Shown here: one piece after another, positions 16,722-25,238 of the stretch
How the letters are laid out: the number at the start of each line of letters is the position of its first letter
Numbering within the stretch: the stretch's first letter is position 1
Notes under the pieces: generated by a model
Databases searched by the model: none
Seen by the model: only the letters and a program-made list of their open reading frames with translations
What the model was told of the DNA's origin: nothing
Assembly (NCBI RefSeq): GCF_900156895.1
Contig: NZ_FTPD01000078.1
Coordinates: 62,001 to 126,000, forward strand
Direction: 5' to 3'
Length of the DNA stretch: 64,000 nucleotides
Source of the DNA: Mesorhizobium prunaredense
GTDB taxonomy: Bacteria > Pseudomonadota > Alphaproteobacteria > Rhizobiales > Rhizobiaceae
Program-made: the position numbers and the translations under genes

Positions 16722-16754
16722 AGAGCATAAGTACGGGCTCCGTACTTATGCTCT
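16722..16754. terminator. 15-bp perfect hairpin between convergent genes
   Basis: Arms AGAGCATAAGTACGG and CCGTACTTATGCTCT are separated by GCT. It sits between the plus-strand secreted protein and the minus-strand corrinoid protein, so it could act as a bidirectional terminator. It lacks a clean T-run on either side, so termination activity is uncertain. Confidence 0.55.
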
Positions 16755-16781
16755 TGTATGCTCTTGTGTCTCCTCGTCAGC

Positions 16782-17480
16782 TCAGGCCGAAGCGCGGACG
16801 TTGTGTTTGCGCTTCATGAAGTCCTTGGCGGTCTCGACCGCCACGGCCGCATCGCGGCAATACGCGTCAGCGCCGACGGCCTTGCCGAACTCCTCGTTGA
16901 GCGGCGCGCCGCCGACCAGCACGACATAGTCGTCGCGGATACCCTTTTCCTTCATCGTATCGATGACGACCTTCATGTAGGGCATGGTCGTGGTCAAAAG
17001 CGCCGACATGCCGATGATGTCAGGCTGGTGCTGTTCGATGGCGTCGAGATATTTTTCCACCGCATTGTTGATGCCGAGGTCGATGACGTCGAAGCCGGCG
17101 CCCTCCATCATCATCCCGACAAGGTTCTTGCCGATATCGTGGATGTCGCCCTTGACGGTGCCGATCACCATCTTGCCCTGCTTAGGCGCGCCGGTGGCGA
17201 CAAGCAGCGGACGCAGTATGAACATGCCCGCCTTCATCGCGTTGGCGGACAACAGCACTTCCGGCACGAACAGGATGCCGTCGCGAAAATCCTCGCCGAC
17301 GATGCGCATGCCTTCGACCAGTGCCTCGGTCAGCACCTTGTAAGGCGCCCAGCCGCGCCCGAGAAGGATGTTGGTGCCTTCCTCGATCTCTTCCTTCAGC
17401 CCGTCATAAAGGTCGTCGTGCATCTGCTGCACGAGTTCGTCGTCGGAAAGCTCGGAAAGGATGATCTCGTCGTCGGCCAT
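16782..17480 (-). CDS. Corrinoid (B12-binding) methyl-carrier protein, MtbC/MttC-like
   Basis: The methyl carrier of a corrinoid methyltransferase system. The 232-aa protein has an N-terminal helical cap (residues 1-95) and a C-terminal Rossmann-like B12 domain. The cobalt-ligand motif GDIHDIG places His at residue 114; the other cobalamin-binding motifs are SALLTTT and VLVGGAPL. Length and layout match MttC/MtbC. ATG 17480 is preceded by an AGGAG site. It is divergent from the MttB gene at 17751, so the pair probably share a 270-bp control region. It is the likely methyl acceptor of one or both MttB proteins and the substrate of the RACo at 1-1395. Confidence 0.93.
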   Translation of the reverse strand: MADDEIILSELSDDELVQQMHDDLYDGLKEEIEEGTNILLGRGWAPYKVLTEALVEGMRIVGEDFRDGILFVPEVLLSANAMKAGMFILRPLLVATGAPKQGKMVIGTVKGDIHDIGKNLVGMMMEGAGFDVIDLGINNAVEKYLDAIEQHQPDIIGMSALLTTTMPYMKVVIDTMKEKGIRDDYVVLVGGAPLNEEFGKAVGADAYCRDAAVAVETAKDFMKRKHNVRASA

Positions 17481-17622
17481 TTTTAATCCAGCTCCTTGCC
17501 GCACAGATGCAATTGCGGGGCCTCAAATATCACGTCAATACCTAACCCGCTACAGGCCAGCGTCCATAGCTGATTTGCGACTTCCCGCAAAAGGAAAGCG
17601 ACTGCAGATCTATTGGAATTCT

Positions 17623-17638
17623 TGTCGATTTTGCGACA
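17623..17638. promoter_or_regulatory. Possible operator in the corrinoid protein/MttB divergent region
   Basis: A short inverted repeat, TGTCG and CGACA separated by 6 nt, lies in the 270-bp region between the divergent corrinoid protein and MttB genes. The SAH-type palindrome seen at 2397 and 24118 is not present here. Chance occurrence is possible for arms this short. Confidence 0.25.
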
Positions 17639-17750
17639 GGCGTTGGCGCTGGCGGGCCGTTTCGAATAGGGTGCATGGCTACGATCCGGCCAGAAGCCGC
17701 GTATGCGGCCGTAATAATTGTGCCAGAACAAAAGTCAGGGAAGAACGATC

Positions 17751-19325
17751 ATGAGTGAGAACGCGCCGGTCGACCAGGAAGCGTCAAACGCGCGGCGCGG
17801 ACGCGCCGCCAGTGGTGGTGCCGCTGCCCGACGGGCGGCGCGCTCGGGTGGCGGCCCCGGCACCCAGCTCACCTACATCAAGCGCAAGATCAACGTCTAT
17901 GAGGTGCTGGACGAGGAAGGGCTGGCGCTGATCGAGAAGAACACCGACACGGTGCTTGAAGAGATCGGCATCATCTTTCGCGACGACGCCGAGGCGCTGC
18001 AGCTGTGGAAAGAGGCCGGCGCCGACGTCAAGGGCGAGCGCGTGCACTTTCCGAAGGGGCTCTGCCGCTCACTTTTGAAAACCGCGCCGTCCGTCTATAC
18101 CCAGCATGCCCGCAATGCCGAACGTTCGGTGCAGATCGGTGGCAACGCCACGGTCTTCGCACCGGTCTACGGCCCGCCCTTCGTGCGCGACCTCGACGGC
18201 GTCAGGCGCTATGCGACGATCGAGGATTTCCAGAATTTCGTGAAGCTCGCCTATATGGCGCCGTCGATCCACCATTCGGGCGGCACGGTGTGCGAGCCGG
18301 TCGACGTGCCGGTCAACAAGCGCCATCTCGACATGATCTACAGCCATATCAAATATTCGGACAAGCCGTTCATGGGCTCGGTCACCGCGCCGGAGCGCGC
18401 CGAAGACACGGTGGCGATGGCCAAGATCGTGTTCGGCGACGATTTCATCGAGAACAACACGGTGCTGACCAGCCTGATCAACGCCAATTCGCCGATGGTG
18501 TTCGACGAGACCATGCTGGGGGCGCTAAAAGTCTATTCGCGCCACAACCAGGCCTGTATCGTCACGCCGTTCATCCTCGCCGGCGCGATGAGCCCGGTGA
18601 CGGTCGCCGGCACGCTGACCCAGGTCCTGGCCGAAGTGCTGGCCGGCGCGTCGTTCACGCAGCTGATCCGGCCGGGCGCACCGGTGCTGTTCGGCACCTT
18701 CGCCTCGTCGATCTCGATGCAGTCGGGCGCGCCGACCTTCGGCACGCCGGAGCCGTCACTGGTTTCCTATGGCGCGGCGCAGCTCGCCCGCCGGCTTGGC
18801 CTGCCGTTCCGCACCGGCGGCTCGCTCTGCGCCTCGAAAATCCCGGACGCGCAGGCGGCCTATGAGAGCGCCAACACGCTGAACTCGACGATCCTCGCCG
18901 GCACCAATTTCGTGCTGCATTCGGCCGGCTGGCTCGAGGGCGGGCTCGCTTCCTGCTACGAAAAGTTCATGATGGACATCGACCAGCTCGGCATGACCCA
19001 GAAGTTCTCCGAAGGCGTCGACCTGTCGGAGAACGGCCAGGCGATGGATGCCATCCGCCAGGTCGGCCCGGGCAGCCACTATCTCGGCTGTGACCACACC
19101 CAGGCCAATTTCCAGACGGCCTTCTACCGTTCCAGCATCGCCGATAACAACTCCTACGAGCAGTGGCTGGCCGAGGGCGAAAGGTCGGCACCGCAGCGCG
19201 CCAACGAACTCGCTCGCCGCTGGCTGGAAAGCTACGAGGCGCCGCATCTCGATCAGGGCATCGACGACGGGCTGAAGGATTTCATCGCCAGCAAGAAGGC
19301 GTCGATGGCCGACGCCTTCACCTGA
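17751..19325 (+). CDS. Trimethylamine methyltransferase family protein (MttB-like, non-pyrrolysine), copy 1
   Basis: A 524-aa MttB-superfamily methyltransferase that would move a methyl group from a quaternary amine (glycine betaine, proline betaine or similar) to a corrinoid protein. Family features include INVYEVLDEEGL, SINANSPMVFDE-type text at LINANSPMVFDE, and FASSISMQSGAPTFGTPE. The frame has no in-frame TAG, so it is a non-pyrrolysine member as in MtgB, not a true trimethylamine enzyme. Residues 14-37 are an alanine/arginine/glycine-rich tail. ATG 17751 follows AGGGAAG. It is divergent from its likely partner, the corrinoid protein. Confidence 0.92.
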   Translation: MSENAPVDQEASNARRGRAASGGAAARRAARSGGGPGTQLTYIKRKINVYEVLDEEGLALIEKNTDTVLEEIGIIFRDDAEALQLWKEAGADVKGERVHFPKGLCRSLLKTAPSVYTQHARNAERSVQIGGNATVFAPVYGPPFVRDLDGVRRYATIEDFQNFVKLAYMAPSIHHSGGTVCEPVDVPVNKRHLDMIYSHIKYSDKPFMGSVTAPERAEDTVAMAKIVFGDDFIENNTVLTSLINANSPMVFDETMLGALKVYSRHNQACIVTPFILAGAMSPVTVAGTLTQVLAEVLAGASFTQLIRPGAPVLFGTFASSISMQSGAPTFGTPEPSLVSYGAAQLARRLGLPFRTGGSLCASKIPDAQAAYESANTLNSTILAGTNFVLHSAGWLEGGLASCYEKFMMDIDQLGMTQKFSEGVDLSENGQAMDAIRQVGPGSHYLGCDHTQANFQTAFYRSSIADNNSYEQWLAEGERSAPQRANELARRWLESYEAPHLDQGIDDGLKDFIASKKASMADAFT

Positions 19326-19414
19326 AAGGAGCCCGAGTCAGGCGGGGCTAAAGTCGCCAACATCATCCACAAGGAAGTCTGGCGGAGCGCCTTCTCCGAG
19401 CCGGACAGGAAGGG

Positions 19415-20104
19415 GTGACTCCGGCGCGCAGCATGGTCGAAGATATAGCGGCGGCCCTTGCCGCCCACGGCCTCCTGCTTCGCGGCGGCTTCAATTTTGC
19501 AGGCGGTGAGGAAACACCCTCCGGTCTCTCCGGCGCTGCCGCCAGATCCGTGCTGCTGGTCGGGCAGGCGGGCGCCGCGCCGTGGCCGCATTTCCTGCGC
19601 TGGCGGGAAGGCCGATCGCAAACTATTGCCGATCCGCTCGACACATGGTCGCGAGAAGTCATCGGCGCAGTGGCGGAGACATTCGGGGCGCGCGCCGCTT
19701 CGCCGTCCGACACGCCTTATCTGCCGTTCCAGCAATGGGCGATGCAGGCGGAGGGTCTGAAACCGTCACCGCTCGGCATTCTCATGCATCCGCAATACGG
19801 GCTCTGGCACGCCTATCGCGGCGCGCTGCTGTTCGAGGACGAGATTGCGTTTGGGGAAACTCGCGAAGTGGTCCACCTTTGCGATGCATGTGTCGACAAA
19901 CCTTGCCTGAAATCCTGTCCGGTCGATGCCTATTCTGCGGATGGTTTCGCGCATGGAACATGTCTGGCGCATGTGCGTGGGCACAACGGCGCGCCGTGCC
20001 GAACCGGCGGTTGTCTCGACCGCAACGCCTGTCCCTACGGCGCGGCCTATCGCTATCCGCCAGAGGTTCAGGCCTTCCACATGACCGCGTTCGCGGGCCT
20101 GTAG
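19415..20104 (+). CDS. 4Fe-4S cluster protein, QueG/ferredoxin-like
   Basis: About 229 aa. The C-terminal half has clustered cysteines: HLCDACVDKPCLKSCPVDAY forms one 4Fe-4S motif, and further cysteines in GTCLAH, APCRTGGCLDRNACPYG may bind a second centre. The N-terminal part resembles the upstream domain of epoxyqueuosine reductase-like proteins but is shorter, and the B12-binding elements are not clear. Start is uncertain: GTG 19415 or ATG 19433. It lies 89 nt after MttB on the same strand, so it may supply electrons to the methyltransferase system, or be unrelated. Confidence 0.8.
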   Translation: MTPARSMVEDIAAALAAHGLLLRGGFNFAGGEETPSGLSGAAARSVLLVGQAGAAPWPHFLRWREGRSQTIADPLDTWSREVIGAVAETFGARAASPSDTPYLPFQQWAMQAEGLKPSPLGILMHPQYGLWHAYRGALLFEDEIAFGETREVVHLCDACVDKPCLKSCPVDAYSADGFAHGTCLAHVRGHNGAPCRTGGCLDRNACPYGAAYRYPPEVQAFHMTAFAGL

Positions 20105-20237
20105 CATCGCTGAATGCCGAACGAAACTTGAACACCGCATTGCGACCCCGATAGACCGCTGGCGGTCATCTGACCGCCTGCAAAAAAATCTTTCCATCAT
20201 CCCAAGGAATCGCCATTAGCCTTCGTCCAACAGGCAA

Positions 20238-20801
20238 ATGATGGCGATGATGCTGGATGAAAGCGAAGCCTCCGACGCCGAGCTGATCGGTCGTGCGCAG
20301 GGCGGTGACAGGGGGGCTTTCGGCAAATTGCTCGAAAGGCACTATGACTTCGTCTATCGCGCCGCCTATCGCTGGTGCGGGAAAAAGGCCGACGCCGAGG
20401 ATATCGCCCAGGAAGTCTGCGTCCGGCTTGGCCGGGCGATCCGCGACTATCATGGCGGCGGCGCGTTCACCACGTGGCTCTACACCATGACGCTGAATGC
20501 GGCACGCGACATGATGCGCAAGACCGTCCGCGAGGCGATCAAGACCGAAGCCTACGGGGCTTACGAGCTGATCTCGGGCGAGGCCCCGGCCGAGCCCGAA
20601 GATCCAGCCGAGGCGCTTTGGGCGGCGGTGCGGATGCTGCCGGACAAGCAGCGCGACGCGGTGCTGCTCGTCTATGGCGAAGGGCTGAGCCACGCACTCG
20701 CTTCCGAGGCTATGGGCATCTCGGAGACGACGGTTTCCTGGCACATCCATGAAGCGAAGAAACGGTTGAAGGCGCTCCTGCTTTCAGCTGGGGAAGTGTG
20801 A
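20238..20801 (+). CDS. ECF-type RNA polymerase sigma factor
   Basis: A 187-aa sigma-70 family factor with region 2 at residues 20-90 (ERHYDFVYRAAYRWCGKKAD, AEDIAQEVCVRL) and region 4 near 130-180 (LPDKQRDAVLLVYGEGLSHA, SETTVSWHIHEAKKRLK). Several ATG codons lie within 15 nt (20238, 20241, 20247, 20250), so the exact start is open. The stop codon overlaps the start area of the VWA gene. No separate anti-sigma factor is seen; the membrane-anchored VWA protein may take that place. Confidence 0.9.
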   Translation: MMAMMLDESEASDAELIGRAQGGDRGAFGKLLERHYDFVYRAAYRWCGKKADAEDIAQEVCVRLGRAIRDYHGGGAFTTWLYTMTLNAARDMMRKTVREAIKTEAYGAYELISGEAPAEPEDPAEALWAAVRMLPDKQRDAVLLVYGEGLSHALASEAMGISETTVSWHIHEAKKRLKALLLSAGEV

Positions 20802-20803
20802 TC

Positions 20804-22951
20804 ATGGTCGACGACAACGAACTCAACAGGCTGCGCGACATCGCAGCACCGCCGCCCGGTACCGCGGCGAAGGCGCGTGCCTTCGAGGCCGCCATGCGGA
20901 CTTACGACATGGGCGAGAAAATTTCACCTGCCGCCCAAGGAACGGCGAAAGGCCTTCGTCTCACAGAGCGAGCACAAAAGCTCTGGAGCGAAATCATGCA
21001 AAAGAAACTCTTCGCCACCCCGGCCATTGCCGGGCTCGTCGCCCTGCCGATCGCCGGATACGCCACCATCTATATGCTGCAGGAGCAGCCGTTCTATTCC
21101 GGTGGGGACGGGAAGATCACCGAAACGCTGGCCGATAAACCGCTGGCTAAAGGGCCGGCCACGGCGAGGCCGCTCACCGTAGCCGAGGCCGACAAGCGGA
21201 AGAAAGCCGATGCCGACGCCGAAAGCCGCGTCGCAGCCGAGGCGCTTGCCCCGGCATCGCCGCCGAAGCCCGAATCGAACGCGGTGGGTGGCCTGGCGCA
21301 GCAGGACGCTCTGGCCCGCAATGTGGCGCCCGAGCCGGCACCTGCGCCGAAAGGTGAGTTCGCACAGGATGGTGGAGCTGCGCCGTCTGGCAGAGTGATG
21401 ATGTCCATATCTCCTCCGAAAGCCGACGGAGCCACGCAGGCTGGCCGCATGCCAGGCGCCGAATCCAAGCTGATGGTACAGCCGCAGGCCATGCCGGCCG
21501 ACCAGATGCTGCCGCAGGAGCAAAACCGCGACCGCGTCGAGGATTTCAAGACCAATCCGGTGCGTGCCGCGCTCGAAGACCCGGTATCGACCTTCTCGAT
21601 CGATGTCGACACAGCCTCCTATTCCTTCGTGCGGCGCTCGCTCAGGGAAGGTGCTTTGCCGCAGGCCGACACGGTCCGCGTCGAGGAGATGATCAACTAC
21701 TTCCCCTATGACTGGAAAGGTCCGGACTCTGCCTCGATCCCGTTCAACTCGACCGTCAGCGTCATGCCGACGCCGTGGAACGAGCACACCAGGCTGATGC
21801 ATGTCGCGATCAAGGGCTTCGACGCCAAGCCGGCAGAGCAGCCCAAGGCCAATCTGGTCTTCCTGATCGACGTGTCGGGCTCGATGAACGAGCAGGACAA
21901 GTTGCCGCTCCTGCAGTCGGCCTTCCGGCTTCTGGTCAACAAATTGAAGCCCGAGGACACCGTCTCGATCGTCACCTATGCGGGCGATGCCGGCACTGTC
22001 CTGGAGCCGACGAAGGTTTCGGAGAAGGACAAGATCCTCAATGCCATCGATACGTTGGCGCCCGGCGGCAGCACGGCCGGCGAGGCGGGTATCAGGCAAG
22101 CCTATCGGCTGGCGCAGAAATCCTTCGTCAAGGACGGCGTCAACCGGGTGATGCTGGCCACCGACGGCGACTTCAATGTCGGCCAGACCGACGACGACGA
22201 TCTGAAGCGGCTGATCGAAAAGGAGCGCAAGACCGGGGTGTTCCTGTCGGTGTTCGGTTTCGGCCGCGGCAACCTGAACGATCAGATGATGCAGACCATT
22301 GCCCAGAACGGCAACGGCACCGCCGCCTATATCGACACTTTGGCCGAGGCGGAGAAGGTGCTGGTCGAGGATGCGTCTTCGACGCTGTTCACCATCGCCA
22401 AGGACGTCAAGATCCAGGTCGAGTTCAACCCGCAAAAGGTCTCGGAATACCGGCTGATCGGCTACGAGACCCGCGCTTTGAACCGCGAGGACTTCAACAA
22501 CGATCGCATCGACGCCGGGGAGATCGGTTCGGGGCATTCGGTTACCGCGATCTACGAGATCACGCCGAAGGACAGCGGCGGCGAGAAGATCGATCCGCTG
22601 CGCTACGGCCAGGCTTCAGTGAACAATGGCGGCGTCGCCAATGCCGACGAATATGCCTTCGTCAAGATCCGCTACAAGCTGCCGAACGAGGATGCCTCGA
22701 AGCTGATCACCACGCCGGTGACATCTGCCAACGAAGTTGCTGGTTTCGACCAGGCCAGCACCGACCAGCGCTTCTCTGTTGCCGTCGCGGCCTTCGGCCA
22801 GAAGCTGCGCGACGAGGATGCGACCGCGAAGTTCGGCTACGACAAGATCATGGAGATTGCCACTGCCGCCCGGGGGGCCGACCCGTTCGGCTACCGGTCC
22901 GAGTTCCTCTCGCTGGTGCGCCTTGCCTCGGCGCTCGGCGGCAATCGGTAG
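20804..22951 (+). CDS. Membrane-anchored von Willebrand factor A protein (YfbK-like, DUF3520)
   Basis: A 715-aa protein. Residues 1-65 are cytosolic and could contact the sigma factor; a single membrane segment lies near 70-92 (AIAGLVALPIAGYATIYML); a long proline/alanine-rich stretch follows to about 240. A VWA N-terminal region starts around 255 (PVSTFSIDVDTASYSFVRR), the VWA domain around 350 with the MIDAS motif DVSGS (Asp356, Ser358, Ser360), and a DUF3520-type C-terminus from about 530. An alternative GTG start at 20798 overlaps the sigma gene. This sigma factor-VWA pairing suggests an envelope stress sensor, but that is inferred. Confidence 0.88.
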   Translation: MVDDNELNRLRDIAAPPPGTAAKARAFEAAMRTYDMGEKISPAAQGTAKGLRLTERAQKLWSEIMQKKLFATPAIAGLVALPIAGYATIYMLQEQPFYSGGDGKITETLADKPLAKGPATARPLTVAEADKRKKADADAESRVAAEALAPASPPKPESNAVGGLAQQDALARNVAPEPAPAPKGEFAQDGGAAPSGRVMMSISPPKADGATQAGRMPGAESKLMVQPQAMPADQMLPQEQNRDRVEDFKTNPVRAALEDPVSTFSIDVDTASYSFVRRSLREGALPQADTVRVEEMINYFPYDWKGPDSASIPFNSTVSVMPTPWNEHTRLMHVAIKGFDAKPAEQPKANLVFLIDVSGSMNEQDKLPLLQSAFRLLVNKLKPEDTVSIVTYAGDAGTVLEPTKVSEKDKILNAIDTLAPGGSTAGEAGIRQAYRLAQKSFVKDGVNRVMLATDGDFNVGQTDDDDLKRLIEKERKTGVFLSVFGFGRGNLNDQMMQTIAQNGNGTAAYIDTLAEAEKVLVEDASSTLFTIAKDVKIQVEFNPQKVSEYRLIGYETRALNREDFNNDRIDAGEIGSGHSVTAIYEITPKDSGGEKIDPLRYGQASVNNGGVANADEYAFVKIRYKLPNEDASKLITTPVTSANEVAGFDQASTDQRFSVAVAAFGQKLRDEDATAKFGYDKIMEIATAARGADPFGYRSEFLSLVRLASALGGNR

Positions 22952-23022
22952 TGGGTGTGACGGCCGGTTTTCATCAGATGGGATCGTTCTGATACGGGAA
23001 ACCGACCGACGGGCGGTGAGGC

Positions 23023-23053
23023 AGGCCGGCGAGGAAAACCTTGCCGGCCTTTT
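23023..23053 (+). terminator. Rho-independent terminator after the VWA gene
   Basis: A 12-bp stem (AGGCCGGCGAGG with CCTTGCCGGCCT, one G-U pair) closes an AAAA loop and is followed by TTTT. It ends the sigma-VWA unit and lies before the convergent homocysteine methyltransferase. Confidence 0.8.
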
Positions 23054-23061
23054 CAATTGCG

Positions 23062-24078
23062 TCAGGCGCGGCTGCGCCGGCGCTCGCGGCGGGCTTCGCT
23101 GGTCTCGACGGTGTTGACCGTCGCCTGCTTGTTGCGCATCGGGCCGATGCGCTCGACGATTTTTTCGACGGTCGGGCGATCCGACCTTGTATGCGCATCG
23201 AGCGCCTTGCGCATGGCGGCGAGGTGGGCGAACGAGGTGCCGCAGCAACCGCCGACGATCCTTGCGCCGGCATCGACGGCCAGCCTGACATAGTCGGCCA
23301 TCAGCTCGGGCGTGCCGGAGTAATGGATCTCGGCGCCGCGAAATTCCGGAATGCCGCAATTGCCCTTGACGATCACCGTCGCCTCCGGCTTCGCCTCGGT
23401 CATGTCGAGCAGCGAGGCGAGGATGTCGGAGGCGCCGACGCCGCAATTGGCGCCGACACCGAGCGGCGCCTGCGACAAGCCATCGGCGACGCCGTGGATG
23501 TCCTTCGGCAACAACCCCATCATGGTGCGGCCGGCGGTGTCGAAGGAACCGGTATAGGTATAGGGCAGGCCGACGCGGATCGCGGCTTCGGCTGCGGCGC
23601 GGATTTCATCCGGCGCCGACATGGTCTCGATCCAGGCGACTTCGGCGCCGCCGGCCTTCAGGCCTTCAATCTGTTCGGCAAAGGCCTCGACCGCCTCGTC
23701 ATAGGTCATGGCGCCGAGCGGCACCAGCAACTCGCCGGTCGGGCCGACCGAGCCGGCGACGATGACCTTGCGGCCGGCTTTATCGGCGACGGCGCGGGCG
23801 ATCTCGGCGGCGCGCTTGTTCAGCGCATGCACGCGGTCTTGCGCATGGTGCAGCTTCAGCCGGTGCCGGGTGCCGCCGAAGGAGTTGGTCAGGATGATGT
23901 CGGCGCCGGCATCGACGAAGTTCTGGTGCAGACTGGTGATGGTGTCCGGCGCCGTCTCGTTCAGCAACTCTGGAGCCTCGCCGGCCTCGAGCCCCATGGC
24001 GAACAGATTGGTGCCGGTGGCGCCATCGGCGAGCAGGACGCCCTTTTCGGCAAGCAAAGCGTCAATTGGATTGGTCAT
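23062..24078 (-). CDS. Betaine-homocysteine-type S-methyltransferase
   Basis: A 338-aa homocysteine S-methyltransferase-fold enzyme: transfers a methyl group to homocysteine to give methionine. It begins with the family motif LLADGATGTNLF, and the zinc-ligand cysteines are in GANCGVG and in GGCCGTS. Length fits the stand-alone BHMT/MmuM families. The C-terminus ends in a basic tail (EARRERRRSRA). A palindromic operator lies 40 nt upstream of the start, the same as before the methyltetrahydrofolate methyltransferase. The methyl donor may be betaine, another onium compound such as dimethylsulfoniopropionate, or a methyl-corrinoid; the sequence does not settle this. Confidence 0.9.
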   Translation of the reverse strand: MTNPIDALLAEKGVLLADGATGTNLFAMGLEAGEAPELLNETAPDTITSLHQNFVDAGADIILTNSFGGTRHRLKLHHAQDRVHALNKRAAEIARAVADKAGRKVIVAGSVGPTGELLVPLGAMTYDEAVEAFAEQIEGLKAGGAEVAWIETMSAPDEIRAAAEAAIRVGLPYTYTGSFDTAGRTMMGLLPKDIHGVADGLSQAPLGVGANCGVGASDILASLLDMTEAKPEATVIVKGNCGIPEFRGAEIHYSGTPELMADYVRLAVDAGARIVGGCCGTSFAHLAAMRKALDAHTRSDRPTVEKIVERIGPMRNKQATVNTVETSEARRERRRSRA

Positions 24079-24117
24079 TGGAAAATACGCCTTCCGGGAT
24101 TCTTTGTCGAGATAAGG

Positions 24118-24137
24118 ATATAAAGAAATCTTTATAT
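24118..24137. promoter_or_regulatory. Palindromic operator, copy 2 (same motif as 2397-2418)
   Basis: Arms ATATAAAGA and TCTTTATAT surround AA. It sits 40 nt upstream of the homocysteine methyltransferase ATG. The 9-bp arms are identical to those of copy 1. A shared repressor is the simplest reading. Confidence 0.75.
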
Positions 24138-24167
24138 GGCGTCAATGTCGGCGCGGTAAGCAAGCCG

Positions 24168-25010
24168 TCAAAATCGCATCTCCGCCAGCCTTTGCGTGAA
24201 GCTGGCTGCTTCGTGCGCATTGATATCGGCGGCGCGGATCAGATTGTCGAAATGGCTGGTCAGCGTGCGGACCGGCTGGGTCGCGTTCAGCACCAGATAC
24301 ATGTCGCCGACATAGATGGCGGCGCGATAAGGCCCGAAGATGGTGTAGGGGATCGAATAACGCATCCGTCCGTCATAGAGAAACAGGCGGAAGGTGGGAT
24401 AAAGGTCGTCGAGCAGCGTCGCCATGTGAAGAAGCTGCTGGTGGCGGGCGGCCTCAGGGAAACGGTCCCAGACGCCCAGGCCGCGCGCAAAGATCTCCAG
24501 CGTGTGGCGCGGCATGCAGACTTCCATGTCGGTTTCCGGCCGCCGGTTGTAGTCGATGCGGTACTGCGTCTCGCCGGCCTGGGCCTCACGGCTCTTGTTG
24601 GCGATACCGGCCTCGTAATCGACGAGCGCTTCGGTGCGCAGAAGATCGGGAATGCCGGCCGGCACGTAACGGATTTTCGTGCCCGCGGCCTCGGCATGCC
24701 ATCTGGCCAGCAGCGTGCGGTCGAAGCCGTCAGGCGCTTCCTCGATCTCCAGGCTCTCGCGGATTTCACCGGTGACGCCTTCGTCCTGGCTGAGGCCGAG
24801 CAGCCAGTCGAGCGACACTTTGAATTCGGCGGCGATGTTGAGCAGCGTTTCGGCGCGGGGAAGGCGTGTCGAGGCGCCGGACAGCAGCTGCGAAAGCGCC
24901 GAGCGGTCGATGCCCACCGCAGTCGCGAAAGCGGACTGGTTCAGATCGGACCGTGTCAGGAGCATCTTCAGGCGCTCCCGAAAGACCGTCGACAGGTCGC
25001 GTTTGTCCAT
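24168..25010 (-). CDS. XRE-type helix-turn-helix regulator with a ligand-sensing C-terminal domain
   Basis: About 280 aa from ATG 25010. The helix-turn-helix is at residues 15-70 (NQSAFATAVGIDRSALSQLL). The remaining 200 residues hold a conserved but unnamed domain with IRYVPAGIPDLLRTEALVDY and FRLFLYDGRMRYSIPYTIFG; its topology hints at the effector domain of DUF5753-type XRE regulators, but I am not certain. A longer frame starting at TTG 25058 exists. It is divergent from the desaturase at 25239 and lies upstream of the homocysteine methyltransferase on the same strand, so it could control either side. Confidence 0.85.
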   Translation of the reverse strand: MDKRDLSTVFRERLKMLLTRSDLNQSAFATAVGIDRSALSQLLSGASTRLPRAETLLNIAAEFKVSLDWLLGLSQDEGVTGEIRESLEIEEAPDGFDRTLLARWHAEAAGTKIRYVPAGIPDLLRTEALVDYEAGIANKSREAQAGETQYRIDYNRRPETDMEVCMPRHTLEIFARGLGVWDRFPEAARHQQLLHMATLLDDLYPTFRLFLYDGRMRYSIPYTIFGPYRAAIYVGDMYLVLNATQPVRTLTSHFDNLIRAADINAHEAASFTQRLAEMRF

Positions 25011-25175
25011 ATCGTCATTCCGGCCATTAGGAGGATAAAAATCCGCCGAATCCGCCAACGTGGCACTTTGGGCGTAAATGAATCCTCCAGCTTGTTTACA
25101 ATAGATAACATATGCGGCTGAAAATGCGCAATCGCAACATTTTGTGCGCTTTGTCGCGTTGCAGCATCACGATGC

Positions 25176-25197
25176 TCCTGACACAATGCTGTCAGGA
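25176..25197. promoter_or_regulatory. 8-bp inverted repeat upstream of the desaturase
   Basis: TCCTGACA and TGTCAGGA flank CAATGC, a perfect dyad, 41 nt upstream of the desaturase start. In the same intergenic region an imperfect dyad TGTTTAC-AATA-GATAACA lies near 25095. Either could be the operator of the divergent XRE regulator; the first could also form an RNA hairpin in the leader. Confidence 0.5.
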
Positions 25198-25238
25198 ATC
25201 AAAACGGTTCCGGCGACTGGAAGGGCAGTGGTCGATCC

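Noticed and set aside
17751..19325. Pyrrolysine-containing trimethylamine methyltransferase
   Set aside because: No in-frame TAG codon in either MttB gene, and no pylTSBCD genes in the window.
20924..22537. Long open frame on the minus strand
   Set aside because: Antisense to the VWA gene, whose MIDAS motif and domains are clear; rich in Arg, His and Asp like other shadows.
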